NCBI GenBank assembly: GCA_027065935.1
Contig: JAMONI010000246.1
Span: forward strand, 1 to 9,596
DNA length: 9,596 nucleotides
Direction of reading: 5' to 3'
Source: Flavobacteriales bacterium
GTDB lineage: Bacteria; Bacteroidota; Bacteroidia; Flavobacteriales; Flavobacteriaceae
This document shows, in pieces, positions 1-6,344 of the stretch (its first letter is position 1; the number at the start of each line of letters is the position of its first letter). The notes beneath the pieces are model-generated. The model was not told the DNA's origin. It did not search any database and was given only the letters and a program-made list of their open reading frames with translations. The position numbers and the translations under genes are program-made.

Positions 1-155
1 TTCTAAATGATGCAAACATTCGCTTCGCTCATAAAACGCCCGCCTGCGGGTGCCCCTCGATTGATTGGAATGCGCATTTGAACTTCATTGCAGACTTTAC
101 GTATTAAAACGGATAAAAATAAAGTATGCGTTTGCTTTGCGCACCCTAAGTGGGG
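1..155. other. Left-edge intergenic stretch without a supported gene
   Basis: No convincing gene lies here. A rightward frame is open from base 3 to a stop at about 105-107, but its translation has no recognisable motif. It could be the end of a gene outside the window or chance. A leftward frame covers 3-239, but it runs across the dut promoter and dut start and looks like an artefact. A short GC-rich inverted repeat, CCCGC-CT-GCGGG, sits at 39-50. It has no T-run on either side, so I do not call it a terminator. Confidence 0.5.
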
Positions 156-188
156 TTTGACGGGCAAGCGTTTTCTTTTGTAACTTTG
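156..188 (+). promoter_or_regulatory. Bacteroidota-type promoter for the dut operon
   Basis: TTTG at 156-159 is followed after 21 nt by TAACTTTG at 181-188. This fits the TTTG-N19-21-TAnnTTTG consensus of the primary sigma factor in Bacteroidota. The second box ends 15 nt before the dut ATG at 204. Transcription starting 6-8 nt beyond it would leave a leader of only about 8-10 nt. The A-run just before the ATG (198-203) stands where a Shine-Dalgarno site would be in other phyla. Confidence 0.75.
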
Positions 189-203
189 TGAAAATCCAAA
201 AAA

Positions 204-641
204 ATGCTGAAGGTAAAAATTATCAACAAATCCAAACATCCGTTACCTGCTTATGAAACGCCGCAATCCGCCGGAATGGACCTCCGTGCCGATTTGGATG
301 AACCCGTAGTATTAAAGCCCGGAGAACGCAAATTAATTCCCACCGGCCTCTACATGGCGTTGCCCGAAGGATATGAAGCACAAATCCGTCCCAGAAGCGG
401 ATTGGCTATAAAACACGGAATTACTTTATTGAATACGCCCGGTACCATCGATGCTGATTACCGCGGTGAAATCAAAATCATCATGATTAATTTATCCGAC
501 AAAGCCTTCGTTATCAATGACGGAGAACGTATTGCCCAAATGGTGATTAACAAATTCGAACAAGTAGCATGGGAAACCGTTGACCGGTTGGACGAAACCG
601 AACGCGGGGCGGGGGGATTCGGCAGTACGGGAAAAAAATAA
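204..641 (+). CDS. dut: Deoxyuridine 5'-triphosphate nucleotidohydrolase (dUTPase)
   Basis: This enzyme hydrolyses dUTP to dUMP and pyrophosphate, which keeps uracil out of DNA and supplies dUMP for thymidylate synthesis. At 145 residues it has the usual length of the homotrimeric cytoplasmic family. All five family motifs are present in order: AGMDLRA (23-29), RPRSGLA (62-68), the [13 protein letters not shown] region (77-89), GERIAQM (107-113), and the glycine-rich [10 protein letters not shown] (134-143), whose Phe139 would stack on the uracil. By comparison with the E. coli enzyme, Asp83 is the likely water-activating residue and Tyr86 the one selecting against ribose. The ATG at 204 is well placed: it follows the promoter and an A-run, and the first motif then lies at its normal distance. 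It is the first gene of a tight run with rsmA (3-nt gap), mgtE and a small unknown gene. Nothing is missing or unusual in the protein. Confidence 0.97.
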   Translation: MLKVKIINKSKHPLPAYETPQSAGMDLRADLDEPVVLKPGERKLIPTGLYMALPEGYEAQIRPRSGLAIKHGITLLNTPGTIDADYRGEIKIIMINLSDKAFVINDGERIAQMVINKFEQVAWETVDRLDETERGAGGFGSTGKK

Positions 642-644
642 AAC

Positions 645-1403
645 ATGGTTCGCCCCAAAAAACATTTCGGACAGCATTTTTTGAAGGACAAAAACATCGC
701 CCGTAAGATAGCGCGTTCCTTGAATATTTCAACCTACGACTACCTTATCGAAGTGGGGCCGGGAACGGGATTCCTTACCGATTTTCTTACGGAACTTCCC
801 GTTAAGCTCATTCTGATAGAAAAGGATAAGGAAGCTTATGATTTTTTGTTGAAAAAATATCGCTTTGAAGATATTCTTCTTGTGAATGACGATTTTCTAA
901 AAACGGACTTATCCCGTTTGACCGGAGGAAAACCTTTCGGCATTGTGGGAAATTTTCCTTACAACATTTCCACTCAAATTGTGTTTAAGATATTGGAAAA
1001 CAGGTTATTAATTCCTGAAGTTACAGGTATGTTCCAGTGGGAGGTAGCCGAAAGAATAGCTTCCGGTCCCGGAAATAAAATTTACGGTATCCTTTCGGTT
1101 TTGACACAATTGTTTTATGATGTAAAACTGTTGTTTTCCGTACCGCCGTCCGTTTTTTATCCGCCGCCTCAGGTCAAATCGGCGGTAATTAAATTGGACA
1201 GAAAAGCCGATTATCCCGATGTGGATTTCCGGGTAATAAAAAATTTGGTAAAAACAGCCTTCAATCAACGCAGAAAAACTTTGAGAAACAGTTTAAAAAA
1301 TGCTAACTTGCCACTCGAAAAACCTTGGACGGATTTTTTGTCATTACGTGCCGAACAATTAAGTCCGCAGGATTACTGGGAATTATACAAGTTGGTTAAA
1401 TAA
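645..1403 (+). CDS. rsmA: 16S rRNA (adenine1518-N6/adenine1519-N6)-dimethyltransferase
   Basis: RsmA (KsgA) uses S-adenosylmethionine to dimethylate two adjacent adenines in the loop near the 3' end of 16S rRNA, a late step and checkpoint of small-subunit assembly. The 252-residue protein begins with the family signature PKKHFGQHFL (4-13). The SAM-binding loop EVGPGTGFLT follows at 36-45, an acidic ribose-binding position at about E59, and the catalytic GNFPYNIST segment with the NFPY motif at 103-106. The smaller C-terminal RNA-binding domain contains the conserved FNQRRKTLRN stretch. The ATG lies 3 nt after the dut stop in an A-rich context, and mgtE starts 1 nt after its own stop, so translation is probably coupled on one transcript. 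Adjacency to mgtE is, to my knowledge, common in Bacteroidota. Confidence 0.97.
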   Translation: MVRPKKHFGQHFLKDKNIARKIARSLNISTYDYLIEVGPGTGFLTDFLTELPVKLILIEKDKEAYDFLLKKYRFEDILLVNDDFLKTDLSRLTGGKPFGIVGNFPYNISTQIVFKILENRLLIPEVTGMFQWEVAERIASGPGNKIYGILSVLTQLFYDVKLLFSVPPSVFYPPPQVKSAVIKLDRKADYPDVDFRVIKNLVKTAFNQRRKTLRNSLKNANLPLEKPWTDFLSLRAEQLSPQDYWELYKLVK

Positions 1404-1404
1404 A

Positions 1405-2769
1405 ATGCAAAGCAACATCGAGGAAATATTAAAGACCTTGAAACAAGCGGTTGAAAGCAAAAACAACCCGCTTATCCTAAGCAGGTTAGACGGGTTGCAC
1501 CCGGCGGATATTGCCGAAATCATTTCCAAATTAAACAAAGACGAAATCATATACATTATTCGTTTGTTGCCCGGTGAAATTTCGGCCGATGTGATTACCG
1601 AACTCGACGAAGATTTACAGGAAGAAATTCTCGAAGCCCTTTCGCCCGAAGAAATAACGGATATCGTCGAAGAATTGCAAACCGACGAAGCGGCGGACCT
1701 ATTAGCCGAACTGCCACCCGAGCAAAAACAGGAAGTTATCACTTCACTGGAAGATACGGAACACGCCAAAGATATCGTGGATTTGCTTCGTTATGACGAT
1801 GATACGGCCGGAGGACTAATGGGGAAAGAATTGGTCAAAGTCAATGAAAACTGGAATATTTTACGTGCCGTTAGAGAAATGCGTAAGCAGGCCGAAAGTA
1901 TGCCGCAAGTTCACACCATATATGTAGTGGATGATGAGGACAAGCTAAAGGGAAGATTATCCCTGAAACGCTTGCTCACCACTTCCACCAAAGCGGCCAT
2001 CAAAGACGTGTTTAACCCCAATATACATTTTGTAAGGGTCAATGACCATGCTCGCGAAGTCGCCAATTTGATGAAGAAATACAATTTGTTTGTGATACCC
2101 GTAGTGGATGAATTGGGACATTTGGTGGGACAAATTACCTTGGACGATGTGATGGAGTTCGTGCAGGAAGAAGCCGAAAAAGATTATCAAATGGCAGTGG
2201 GTCTGGCCGACGAGGTGGAACCCGACGATTCCATTAAAAATATGCTCAAAGCCCGCTTGCCTTGGCTGATTGTGGCTTTGTTGGGCGGTTTTCTCAGCGT
2301 CATCGTGCTAAACGGTTTTAATGAAGCGCTTAATAAATACGCTACGCTTTTTTTCTTTACACCTTTGATTGCCGCCACGGCCGGAAACGTGGGCGTGCAA
2401 TCGTCGGCTATTGTGGTGCAAGCTTTGGCCAAAGGAAATATGGAAAGCTCTTTGTGGAAACGCTTGTTCAAGGAAATTTCCTTGAGTTTGATCAACGGAT
2501 TGGTTTTGTCCGTAATTCTGTTGTTGGTAGGTAAACTGTTGTTAGGCAACGTTTTGCAAGGATTTAACGTGATGATGGCCGTTACGGTGGCGGTTTCATT
2601 AATCGTGGTGATTGTCAATGCTTCGCTTGTGGGGACTTTTGTTCCTTTGCTTTTGCATAAATACGGCATTGACCCTGCAGTGGCTACCGGCCCTTTTATC
2701 ACCACAAGTAACGATATTGTAGGTTTGTTTTTATTTTTCACCATTGCCAAATTAATTCTCGGATTTTAG
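1405..2769 (+). CDS. mgtE: Magnesium channel/transporter MgtE
   Basis: MgtE is a homodimeric inner-membrane Mg2+ channel gated by intracellular Mg2+. The 454 residues give the full family layout: an acidic helical N domain (about 1-130), two CBS domains (about 140-200 and 205-262), a connecting helix, and a membrane part with about five segments from residue 286 to the end. The conserved RYDDDTAGGLM segment is at 129-139. The first membrane segment begins at LPWLIVALLGG (285-295). The pore-family motif AGNVGVQSS is at 326-334. Asp437, in the segment PFITTSND near the C-terminus, aligns by context with the Mg2+-binding pore aspartate (Asp432) of the Thermus thermophilus protein. Many acidic residues in the N and CBS domains fit the known Mg2+-sensing role. 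The start is 1 nt after the rsmA stop, so there is no room for its own Mg2+ riboswitch; regulation is probably at the protein level. Confidence 0.96.
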   Translation: MQSNIEEILKTLKQAVESKNNPLILSRLDGLHPADIAEIISKLNKDEIIYIIRLLPGEISADVITELDEDLQEEILEALSPEEITDIVEELQTDEAADLLAELPPEQKQEVITSLEDTEHAKDIVDLLRYDDDTAGGLMGKELVKVNENWNILRAVREMRKQAESMPQVHTIYVVDDEDKLKGRLSLKRLLTTSTKAAIKDVFNPNIHFVRVNDHAREVANLMKKYNLFVIPVVDELGHLVGQITLDDVMEFVQEEAEKDYQMAVGLADEVEPDDSIKNMLKARLPWLIVALLGGFLSVIVLNGFNEALNKYATLFFFTPLIAATAGNVGVQSSAIVVQALAKGNMESSLWKRLFKEISLSLINGLVLSVILLLVGKLLLGNVLQGFNVMMAVTVAVSLIVVIVNASLVGTFVPLLLHKYGIDPAVATGPFITTSNDIVGLFLFFTIAKLILGF

Positions 2770-2770
2770 T

Positions 2771-3121
2771 ATGAAAACCGGCGCAATTGATGCAGACTGG
2801 CAAAGAGTGATGGATTTTTTCAAGCGAAATTTCACTTCGGGCGAAGAGCCTTCGTTGGATACCGTGCTTTTTTTGATAGGTGTGCAGGAATTGGGCAAGG
2901 GATTTTTGGATTTTAGCCGTGACGATAAGCTCAATCTGATGCATATTGGCGTGTGCAGTATTTTGGAACCTTACGGTTACTACCGCAAAACGGAGGTTGA
3001 TAAAGACGGATGGCCGCATTACGAGCTCCGTAAAGCCTTGCCACCGATGGATGACAAGGAAACGGAACTATTTTATAAAAAAGCCGTCATCGACTATTTC
3101 AAACGTCAAGACTTGATTTAA
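2771..3121 (+). CDS. Conserved protein of unknown function, 116 residues
   Basis: I cannot assign a function. The gene begins 1 nt after the mgtE stop and shares the codon usage of the genes before it, which argues that it is real and translated with them. The protein is soluble-looking, with no signal peptide or membrane segment. Its predicted core is helical: a leading helix with W10 and F16-F17, then GVQELGKGFLDFSRDDK (37-53), then a segment ending ILEPYGYY (64-71). After this come a WPHYELRKALPPM stretch (81-93) and a charged C-terminal helix (ETELFYKKAVIDYFKRQD). I have an impression of similar small proteins in Flavobacteriia-type genomes, but that is memory, not a search. Its stop overlaps the stop of the convergent FKBP gene by 4 nt. 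Confidence 0.85.
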   Translation: MKTGAIDADWQRVMDFFKRNFTSGEEPSLDTVLFLIGVQELGKGFLDFSRDDKLNLMHIGVCSILEPYGYYRKTEVDKDGWPHYELRKALPPMDDKETELFYKKAVIDYFKRQDLI

Positions 3122-3606
3122 TGATGATGTCCGCCCGGACCGTGTACGTGTCCGTGTGCCAGTTCTTCTTGGGTGGCGTCGCGCACATCCGTAATTTTGA
3201 CGTTAAAAAGCAAATCTTTTCCGGCCATCGGATGATTTAAATCCACGGTAACCTTATCACCGGTAATTTTGTGAATTTTAACCGGGATTTGATTTCCTTG
3301 ATTATCTTGAGCATATAACACCATACCTTCTTCGAGATTTTCGATATGAGCCAAGTCGCTCCGGTTGATTTCCTGAAAGGCTTCGGGGTTTACCGGTCCG
3401 TAAGCATCTTCGGCTTTTACGAGGATTTCTTTGCTTTCGCCTTTGTCCATTTTGAGGATTTCGTTTTCCAGTCCGGGAATAATGTGTCCCAATCCGGTGA
3501 TGAATTGAAGCGGTTGATCGGGAGTGCTTTGGTCGATGATTTGCCCCGTTTCGGGGTCCTTGAGCGTGTAAGACAAACTTACTACTTGATTACGTTTAAT
3601 AGACAT
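3118..3606 (-). CDS. SlyD-like FKBP-type peptidyl-prolyl cis-trans isomerase with His-rich tail
   Basis: This is a cytoplasmic protein-folding catalyst and chaperone of 162 residues, without a signal peptide. The N-terminal FKBP part includes FITGLGHIIPGLENEIL (35-51) and AEDAYGP (65-71). An insert of about 72-125, the insert-in-flap chaperone domain of the SlyD family, follows. The FKBP fold then resumes with the diagnostic DLNHPMAGKDLLF (122-134). The C-terminus carries six histidines within its last twelve residues (151-162), a short version of the metal-binding tail of SlyD, which in E. coli binds nickel and serves hydrogenase maturation. Metal binding here is inferred only. The gene is monocistronic: it converges on the small unknown gene and has a 346-nt gap upstream. 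I leave the symbol empty because slyD-like copies in this phylum are variously named. Confidence 0.93.
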   Translation of the reverse strand: MSIKRNQVVSLSYTLKDPETGQIIDQSTPDQPLQFITGLGHIIPGLENEILKMDKGESKEILVKAEDAYGPVNPEAFQEINRSDLAHIENLEEGMVLYAQDNQGNQIPVKIHKITGDKVTVDLNHPMAGKDLLFNVKITDVRDATQEELAHGHVHGPGGHHH

Positions 3607-3634
3607 AATAGATGATTTAAAAATTATTAAAGTG

Positions 3635-3642
3635 TAAAATTA
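3635..3642 (-). promoter_or_regulatory. Weak candidate promoter -7 box for the FKBP gene
   Basis: Read leftward the box is TAATTTTA, matching TAnnTTTG except at the last base. It lies 28 nt before the FKBP start codon. A T-rich patch about 19-21 nt further upstream stands in for the TTTG box but does not match it exactly. This is the best candidate I found, not a firm call. Confidence 0.3.
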
Positions 3643-3671
3643 CGGGAAATTATTGAAAAAACTCTTTTTTT

Positions 3672-3720
3672 GAAACCTGTTTCATAGAAAAGGACAATGG
3701 GAACCTGGATTTCATGAAAT
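3672..3720. repeat. Two imperfect direct repeats, each with a TTTCAT/GAAA dyad
   Basis: The copies are at 3672-3690 (GAAACCTGTTTCATAGAAA) and 3700-3720, 28 nt apart start to start. They share CCTG, then TTTCAT, then GAAA. The second copy has two extra bases after CCTG and contains a perfect 12-bp palindrome, ATTTCATGAAAT (3709-3720). They lie 66-114 nt upstream of the FKBP start, so an operator is possible but unproven. Confidence 0.4.
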
Positions 3721-3740
3721 TATTCGGTGAAATGCCAAGT

Positions 3741-3754
3741 AATTTTTAAAAATT
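3741..3754. repeat. Perfect 14-bp AT palindrome
   Basis: AATTTTTAAAAATT reads the same on both strands. It has no loop, so it would more naturally be a protein-binding or bendable site than an RNA hairpin. In AT-rich DNA it may be chance. Confidence 0.35.
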
Positions 3755-3890
3755 CAAGAGAGATAGGATTTTATTTTTCGCGGATTCAAGTCGTAAATGC
3801 AACTATATTTTCATCCGTTAATATTCCTGAAGTTGGGAAAAATTCCAAAGAATTTAAAGGCTGATATGAGTGGAAAAATTCCTTGCATTA

Positions 3891-3916
3891 CGGGGGGATG
3901 CCTTTTCACTCCCCCG
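3891..3916 (-). terminator. Possible terminator hairpin of the leftward flippase operon
   Basis: CGGGGG at 3891-3896 pairs with CCCCCG at 3911-3916, giving a 6-bp GC stem (7 with one wobble pair) and a 12-14-nt loop, starting 37 nt beyond the flippase stop. Read leftward, a T-run appears only about 11-12 nt after the stem, so it does not match a classical intrinsic terminator well. Position and stem strength are the only arguments for it. Confidence 0.35.
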
Positions 3917-3952
3917 ATAACCGCCGGGTTCGCTTTTCCGTTATGTTATGTC

Positions 3953-5260
3953 TTACCTCACTTCGTTTCTAAAAATCAATAGCATTAATGCCAAATAATA
4001 AAAATTGCTTGCCAGATAGGCTTGCATCACCCCCGTAAGACCGCCCGTTTGTATCCAGACATAACTCAAAACGTATAATAAAGTCCAATAGGAAAGCTCG
4101 GAAAAAATATATCGATTCACCATCGCCTTAGCCCAAAACCGGTAGGCCAGCAATAAGGAAAACAAACGCACCAAATCGCCGGAAAGTTGCCAAAAATATA
4201 AAGGATTCATCGGGTCGTAAGCTTCGGAAAAAATAAATAACGTCACTTGACGGCGGAAAAGGTAGATAAGCAACATCCCCGATAAAACGAAAGGATAAAA
4301 CTTGGTAATCATCTCCTTGATATGTATCCACCATCCTTCACCGTTGAGTTTGGACAGGCGCGGGAAATAATACATCGAAAAAACGGGCGTGATAAACATG
4401 AAATAAAACACCGAAACTTTCCTTACGGCATCCCAATATCCGGCATAAATTTGACCTTCATCCGTAAAATGCGTGATAATTAAATTGCGCAGTGCAATGG
4501 TAAACAAAGGTATGGCAATGGCGGTAATTCCGGCCATCCATATAAAAGGTACCAAACGCTTGATGTATTGACGTTTTTGCAAGTCGGTAAATCCGTTTTC
4601 TATAGGACCTATAAGCAAAGACTTCAGGTCTTTCCCGAGAAAAATCAAGATGACGCTAAACGAAACTACGGGTGTAATCATCACCGCCAACAACGCACCT
4701 AACATCTTCAATTGCCACACCAGTATGAATGTAAGTACCATGCCCGTAAAGTGAACGATGGTGATGATATAGGTTACCTTTTTATATTCCTGAAAACCTT
4801 GAAGAACCGAAAGTAAAATCACTTGAACGGCATACACCGGAACTACAAAAGCACTTAAATACACCAGCAAAATATAATCACGCGTTGAAAAAAGAAAATC
4901 ATTGATGCGCGGGGCAAACAGCAGAATAATCAACATCAATACCAATGAAGAGGCCAGAATCAACCGGTAGGTGGTACCCAGAAAATAATTCAACCTTTTC
5001 CCTCTCGACTGATACAGCGCACTGTAACGAATCACTCCTTCATTAATGCCTAAGGTGGAAATCCCTTGCAAAGACTGGACGAAATTGCGCATCTGCTCGG
5101 TCAAAGCCGTCCCCACGGGACCTAAATACAAAACGATGATTTTGTTGGTTATATAGGCGAAAATAACTCTAAAAACCACCGAGAATGCATTAAACATACC
5201 TACTTTGACCAAAGTGGTATCAATGAAGTCTTTCCATATTTTCCCGACACTAAAAGGCAT
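3953..5260 (-). CDS. WzxE-like lipid-linked oligosaccharide flippase (O-antigen translocase)
   Basis: This polytopic inner-membrane protein of 435 residues has many hydrophobic segments from about residue 22 to the C-terminus, as in MATE/MOP-superfamily polysaccharide flippases. These move undecaprenyl-diphosphate-linked glycans from the cytoplasmic to the outer face. Similarity to E. coli WzxE, judged from memory, is seen in three places. The N-terminal part has YLGPVG (45-50), followed by a region ending GINEGVIRYSALY. The C-terminal half has WQLSGD (357-362), against WQLVGD in WzxE, and MQAYLASNFYYLAL (412-425), against AQAYMATYIVYFSL. The ATG lies inside the end of the aminotransferase gene (11-nt overlap), so it is probably translated by coupling. 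It is the last gene of the leftward chain and acts with the two genes before it. No polymerase or ligase gene is visible nearby. The substrate cannot be told from sequence. Confidence 0.9.
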   Translation of the reverse strand: MPFSVGKIWKDFIDTTLVKVGMFNAFSVVFRVIFAYITNKIIVLYLGPVGTALTEQMRNFVQSLQGISTLGINEGVIRYSALYQSRGKRLNYFLGTTYRLILASSLVLMLIILLFAPRINDFLFSTRDYILLVYLSAFVVPVYAVQVILLSVLQGFQEYKKVTYIITIVHFTGMVLTFILVWQLKMLGALLAVMITPVVSFSVILIFLGKDLKSLLIGPIENGFTDLQKRQYIKRLVPFIWMAGITAIAIPLFTIALRNLIITHFTDEGQIYAGYWDAVRKVSVFYFMFITPVFSMYYFPRLSKLNGEGWWIHIKEMITKFYPFVLSGMLLIYLFRRQVTLFIFSEAYDPMNPLYFWQLSGDLVRLFSLLLAYRFWAKAMVNRYIFSELSYWTLLYVLSYVWIQTGGLTGVMQAYLASNFYYLALMLLIFRNEVR

Positions 5261-6344
5261 TAATCGTTTCGATTATATAGTCCGTCTCTTGTTCCGATAA
5301 ATACGGGTCAACGGGCAGGCTCAAAATTTTCCTACTCAAACGCTCCGAAACCGGAAACGTCCCCTTGACCAAGCCGCGTAAGCCCCCCTGTTTGTGTGGC
5401 GGAACGGGATAGTGAACCAGGGTTTGAATTCCCTTCCGCTGCAAATATTCCCGCAGGGCGTCTCTACGTTCGGACAAAACCACAAATTGATGATAAACAT
5501 GTTCCCCTTCGGGGGAGCAGGGTAATTTTTCGATGGCTTCATTCCGGATATGTTCCCGGTATTTGCGGGCGATATGCATCCTTTTTTTATTCAGTTTGTC
5601 CAAATCTTTCAATTTTTCGGATAGAAAAACGGCTTGCAATGTATCGAGCCGGGAATTGATGCCCCGGTAAGCACTGTTATATTTCTCGGTCTGCCCGTAA
5701 TTGCGTAAAACTTTAATACGCGCAATGAGTTCTTGGTCGTTGGACGTTACGGCGCCACCGTCACCTAAGGCGCCGAGGTTTTTGGTGGGATAAAAACTCC
5801 AAGCGGTGGCATCAGTAAGTCCGCCTACCTTTTTCCTGTGGTGCAATGCCCCGTGAGCTTGCGCGGCGTCATCCACGACCAAAAGGCCGTATGCTTCGGC
5901 GATTTTGTTGATTTCGGACAAATGCGCACTTCGCCCGTAAAGATGTACGGGAAGAATTACTTTGGTTTTCGGAGTGATTAAGCGTTCCAAACGACTTGCA
6001 TCAAGGTTCAAATCCGGCCCGGGCTCCGCCAATACGGGGCGCAATCTCGATTTTATCACGGGCAAGATGGTGGCAACGTATGTGTTGGCGGGAACGATGA
6101 CTTCATCGCCCTCCTTAAGTTTTCCTAATGATTTATAGGCTTCGAATATCAAATACAAAGCATCGAATCCCGAACCCGTACCGGCGGCAAATCGCGATTG
6201 GGTGTAGTGAGCCCATTCTTCCTCGAACCGGGTTACGGCTTGCCCCAAGACAAAATATTCTCTCGAGACGAATGTTTCCAACCTCCGTTGAAAAATATCG
6301 ATATAAGGCGAATTCAACCGGTTTAAGTCCAAAAAAGCAATCAT
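5250..6344 (-). CDS. DegT/DnrJ/EryC1/StrS-family PLP-dependent sugar aminotransferase
   Basis: This cytoplasmic fold-type I aminotransferase transfers an amino group, usually from glutamate, to a keto group on a nucleotide-linked sugar. At 364 residues it is of normal length. Visible features are GTGSGFDAL (55-63) in the phosphate-binding region, PANTYVAT (85-92), VVDDAAQAHGA (156-166) with Asp159 expected to contact the PLP ring nitrogen and Gln162 to stack on it, and SFYPTKNLGALGDGGA (183-198) with Lys188 as the Schiff-base lysine. The NSRLDTLQA motif follows further on. The pattern resembles the FdtB/QdtB/DesV group acting on dTDP-3-keto-6-deoxyhexoses, but WecE-like 4-amination is not excluded. 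Its ATG overlaps the preceding stop as ATGA. The 3,4-ketoisomerase (FdtA/WxcM type) often found beside such enzymes is absent here. Confidence 0.93.
   Translation of the reverse strand: MIAFLDLNRLNSPYIDIFQRRLETFVSREYFVLGQAVTRFEEEWAHYTQSRFAAGTGSGFDALYLIFEAYKSLGKLKEGDEVIVPANTYVATILPVIKSRLRPVLAEPGPDLNLDASRLERLITPKTKVILPVHLYGRSAHLSEINKIAEAYGLLVVDDAAQAHGALHHRKKVGGLTDATAWSFYPTKNLGALGDGGAVTSNDQELIARIKVLRNYGQTEKYNSAYRGINSRLDTLQAVFLSEKLKDLDKLNKKRMHIARKYREHIRNEAIEKLPCSPEGEHVYHQFVVLSERRDALREYLQRKGIQTLVHYPVPPHKQGGLRGLVKGTFPVSERLSRKILSLPVDPYLSEQETDYIIETINAF

Larger units (their letters stand above)
3607..3952. other. 346-nt intergenic region between the FKBP and flippase genes
   Basis: This gap must hold the FKBP promoter (leftward) and any terminator of the leftward flippase operon. 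The FKBP-proximal part is AT-rich. It contains imperfect direct repeats (3672-3690 and 3700-3720), two perfect palindromes (3709-3720 and 3741-3754) and, nearer the flippase stop, a GC-stem inverted repeat (3891-3916). A 61-codon rightward frame at 3797-3982 runs into the flippase gene on the opposite strand and has no recognisable features, so I do not call it a gene. Confidence 0.6.

Noticed and set aside
39..50. GC-rich inverted repeat as a terminator
   Set aside because: The 5-bp arms leave only 2 nt of loop and no T-run follows on either strand.
3..239. 78-codon leftward frame at the left edge
   Set aside because: It crosses the dut promoter and start codon and has no coding signature.
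1380..1410. Mg2+-sensing riboswitch before mgtE
   Set aside because: mgtE begins 1 nt after the rsmA stop, so there is no leader that could hold one.
1383..1769. 128-codon leftward serine-rich frame
   Set aside because: It is opposite the acidic N domain of mgtE; serine richness is the expected antisense reading of Glu/Asp codons.
2187..2750. 187-codon leftward open frame opposite mgtE
   Set aside because: It lies wholly inside mgtE on the other strand, shows no recognisable motif, and mgtE is certain from its domains.
3797..3982. 61-codon rightward frame in the intergenic gap
   Set aside because: It runs into the 3' end of the flippase gene on the opposite strand, has no recognisable motif and no promoter.
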